Translations under genes and position numbers: made by a program | In this document: one piece after another, positions 61,360 to 64,000 of the stretch | Layout of the letters: each line of letters begins with the position of its first letter | Position numbering within the stretch: position 1 is the first letter of the stretch | Assembly (NCBI GenBank): GCA_043228905.1 | Contig: JBHGNT010000017.1 | Span: 7,068,001-7,132,000, forward strand | Source of the DNA: Azolla caroliniana | Lineage: Eukaryota; Polypodiophyta | Length of the DNA stretch: 64,000 nt | Direction of reading: 5' to 3' | Notes under the pieces: generated by a model | The model's input: only the letters and a program-made list of their open reading frames with translations | The model's database searches: none | Told to the model about the DNA's origin: nothing

Positions 61360-62952
61360 GAACAAGTCAGACCGACGCGAGTCCGACTCCGAGGGAACCG
61401 GTGACGAGTCTTTAAAGGTGAAGTCCGCATTGACCGAGAAGGCCTCGACATCGGCTATTGCGAGATTACGCCGATCTACTCGCCAGAAGAATCCTATCTT
61501 GCGGTTCGGATACAACAAGTACATGGCGCATCACTATGCGTACATGACCCGTGTAGTAGAAGTGCGTGAGCCGGAGAGCTACGCAGAAGCGGCCAAAGAC
61601 GCGAATTGGCGTGCCGCGATGGAGGAAGAGATGCACGCATTGGCGGAGAACGAGACTTGGGACCTGGTTGATGCACCAAGAGGAGTAAAACCGATTGGGT
61701 GTAGGTGGGTGTACAAAGTCAAGTACAACACCGATGGCTCGGTCAACCGGTACAAGGCTCGGCTAGTGGCAAAGGGCTACGCGCAGAAACACGGCATCGA
61801 CTACGATGAGACGTTTGCGCCGGTTGCGAAAATGACGACTGTCCGTGTTTTGCTTGCAGTAGGTGCGATGAAGGAGTGGCACTTAGATCAGATGGATGTA
61901 AAGAATGCGTTCTTGCAAGGTGACCTTGAGGAACAGGTGTACATGACACAGCCCCCCGGATTTTACTCCGGAACGAACTCCTCGGCAGTATGTCGACTGA
62001 AGAAGTCCCTTTATGGACTGAAGCAAGCCCCGCGTGCTTGGAACGCGAAGATTACGCAACAACTGCGTCGGATGGGCTTCGTCACATCAAAATCGAACTC
62101 TTCTCTATTCATCCGGAAAGGTCGACTCGGACCGGTTAGTATTTTACTATATGTTGATGACTTGGTCATCACCGGCGCCGACCTAGGTGAAATCGACTGC
62201 GTGAAGCTCCAACTTGCGGTATCGTTCAACATGAAGGATCTGGGGGACCTTCATTATTTCCTCGGGATCGAAGTGATCCGTACCCCCGAAGGCATATTGA
62301 TCAGCCAACGTCATTACGTGTTGAGTATGCTCCTCAAATTCGGGATGGCCAACTGTAAGTCCGTCTCGACTCCTCTGGACCGAACCGTCAAGCTTCGTCC
62401 TGATACGGGAAAGGTATGCGACCCGACAAGGTTCCGACAAATTATCGGAAGCCTCATATACTTGACCATCACCCGACCCGACCTCAGTTATCCGAGGAGC
62501 ACCTTCAGTGTGCGCAACGCATACTTCGGCATGTCAACGGCACTAAGGACCGGGGACTGCTATATCGGACCGGTGCAGCCGCGCAGTTAGTCGGCTACAC
62601 CGATGCTGATTCGGCTGGCAATGCCGCCGATTGCCGATCCACGTCCGGATACGCGTTCTCCCTCGGGAGTGCCGCGATCGCGTGGAGCAATAAGAAGCAG
62701 CCGACAGTTGCACTGTCGAGCACCGAAGCTGAGTACCGAGGGGCGGCTGTCGCGACATGTGAAGCCATATGGTTGAGGCGGCTACTTAAGGACCTGCAAG
62801 CGGAGGTGTTAGATCCGACGACGATCTACTACGACAACCTCAGCAGCATCCAGCTCACGAAAAACCCCGTTTTCCAAGCACGGACCAAGCACATTGAGGT
62901 GCACTACCATTTCGTCCGTGAGCGTGTCCTTTCCGGTGAAGTCGAACTTTAG
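61360..62952 (+). pseudogene. Copia reverse transcriptase and RNase H, broken late
   Basis: A frameshift near 61340 leads into an open frame to 62590. It has the [66 protein letters not shown] at 62150-62161, DLGDLHYFLGIEV. Near 62500 the frame changes again. RNase H follows in 62416-62952: LVGYTDADSAGN, ALSSTEAEYRGAAVATCEA, RTKHIEVHYHFVRERVLS. The stop at 62952 falls a few codons before the usual TPDIFTKSLGLDKL end, which is readable past it. RT alone keeps all its motifs. Confidence 0.88.
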
Positions 62953-63603
62953 TACACTCCAACGAATCGGCAGACTCCCGACATCTTCACCAAGTCTCTT
63001 GGTCTGGACAAGTTGCGGCAATTCTCGGGTGCGCTCGGATTGCGTCACCTCGACGTGCCAAACTTGAGGGGGAGAACAGTCCCAAACGACCAAGCAAGGC
63101 AGCAGGAAAGGAGCTGAGACCACGACACCGAGTCGGTTGACTCGGTTGTCGAGTTCGAGTTCGGATCGGATGAAGAAGCCGAGGGCGGACCCGCAGAAAA
63201 GTCCGGAAGCGGACAGAAGGGTAACAGTCGAAGGAGAGAGCCGAAGCCAACCACGCATGGGGAAGACGACGTCATCGAGGGCGAAAAGACCGAAGACAAG
63301 TTGGAGATAGCCAACTCGGACGAGAGCGAAAACCGATCGGAGGTAGCCGAGTTGGTTCCGATGTTTGATTCAGATATGCTGAATCAACCGAGGCCCAAAC
63401 GGAAGAAAAGGTAGCAGGAGAAGCGTCAACACCGCAACAGCAGAAGAGCTGATAAGGGCCACATGAGCGGACAAGCCAACCGGAAGGGTCGAAGCGCGCG
63501 GAGTCGAACAGGTCGAGGAGCACGAGTGAGGCGTGAAGCCAGGAGGAACCGAAGCTGTGAGCCCAAAGATCCCGAAGAGCCTCAAGTTGAGCTTGAGGGG
63601 GAG
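62953..63603 (+). other. Acidic 3' tail between two polypurine tracts
   Basis: Pol sequence ends at about 63065 with LDVPNLRG. The AGGGGGAG at 63067-63074 is where copia elements normally start the 3' LTR. Instead about 530 bases follow, encoding acidic, charged sequence (EFGSDEEAEGGPAEKSGS, EDDVIEGEKTEDKLE) with a few stops. A second GAGGGGGAG precedes the LTR at 63604. A similar charged tail and tract end the minus-strand element at 17462-17840. Confidence 0.6.
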
Positions 63604-64000
63604 TGTTGAGAGACAAGCTCAACATCGGCCGGATCGGCTGAAGAAGCCGAGGACCGGATCGGTTGGGACCGATCGGTTAGGCCGAATGTGTAAACCGGTA
63701 CGCAGACCGGTGCGTAGGTAGGGCCGGATCGGTGCGTAAACCGGGAGGCCGTTACGAAAGATATTCCGTGAGGAATATATTTGGGAGTTAGTGTAGGAGC
63801 TCTGAATGAGCATTGAAGTATTGTCAGTCCTTCTAGGACTTGTATAAAAGTGTTCATTGAACACACATATGTATAGAGTGGTGAATAGAGTGTTGAATAT
63901 ACTTCTTGTCATTTTTCCTCTCTCATTCTCTTTGTCTCTCCCGCGTATACTGTGTAAGCTCAAGCTCTCCATTAAATCTGAGTTTTCATCCTTCTGTTCG
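63604..64000 (+). repeat. 3' LTR of the copia element, cut by the window end
   Basis: Begins TGTTGAGAGACAAGCTCAAC; 397 of about 432 bases are present, about 97% identical to the 5' LTR. Confidence 0.93.

Larger units (their letters stand above)
58332..64000 (+). mobile_element. Ty1/copia retrotransposon, coding region broken, runs off the window
   Basis: 5' LTR 58332-58763, primer site 58764, gag-pol 58836-62952 with several breaks, an extra acidic 3' tail (63066-63603) and a 3' LTR from 63604 to the end. LTRs compared over 397 bases differ at about ten positions (about 97%). It is inserted in the minus-strand LINE; the five bases before it are AACAC, and the matching copy should lie after its 3' LTR outside the window. 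The remnant at 27704-29082 and 40052-41487 is a related element. Confidence 0.93.

Noticed and set aside
1-64000. CRISPR arrays, operons, bacterial-type regulatory sites
   Set aside because: None seen; the regular repeats are microsatellites or LTR-associated, and the sequence is eukaryotic nuclear DNA.
1-64000. tRNA genes
   Set aside because: Only primer-binding sites complementary to tRNA-Met were seen; no cloverleaf with A and B boxes was recognised by eye.

Overview
This is nuclear DNA of a land plant from a repeat-rich genome. The evidence is spliceosomal introns, tRNA-Met-primed Ty1/copia elements, a Mutator-like element that carries a piece of a plant PB1-domain gene, a pseudogene of a plant glycine-rich RNA-binding protein, and one plant-type class IV aminotransferase gene. 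The sequence does not fix the species. The LINE and Ty3/gypsy gag types made me think of non-flowering plants, but that is only an impression.

Layout: 1-4830 is a decayed LINE with a microsatellite tail. 6180-7290 is an internally deleted copia remnant. 10506-12614 holds the only convincing host gene, three exons of a D-amino-acid/branched-chain-type aminotransferase (PLP fold type IV); its 5' exon was not found. 13864-14043 is an antisense fragment of the 18S rRNA 5' end. 14490-18070 holds gypsy and copia remnants between inverted copies of one repeat. 18357-21400 is a minus-strand element that encodes coiled-coil protein and contains a 0.5-kb tandem duplication. 21491-27700 is a mosaic of copia and gypsy pieces.

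27704-41487 is a nest of elements. A copia element (LTR at 27704) is interrupted by a GAG-only LTR element (29083-40051). That element's right LTR is in turn split by a complete Ty1/copia element (34522-39872) with LTRs differing at one base, a 5-bp target duplication and an uninterrupted 1338-codon gag-pol frame. This is the youngest and most probably functional element here. The GAG-only element carries about 2.6 kb of short dispersed repeats, several of which can form a small hairpin with changing but still paired stems.

41490-58331 holds a lone CACTA-type end, a LINE fragment, and an intronless glycine-rich RNA-binding protein pseudogene split by a Ty3/gypsy element (45841-52256, target duplication ACGAA). 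It continues with a 1.8-kb TATG-type microsatellite, a Pack-MULE with 155-bp terminal inverted repeats and a perfect 9-bp target duplication (54281-56482), and the 3' part of a minus-strand LINE. From 58332 to the window end is a copia element whose LTRs are about 97% identical but whose coding region has several frameshifts and stops. Apart from the aminotransferase, nearly everything annotated is transposon or transposon-derived.
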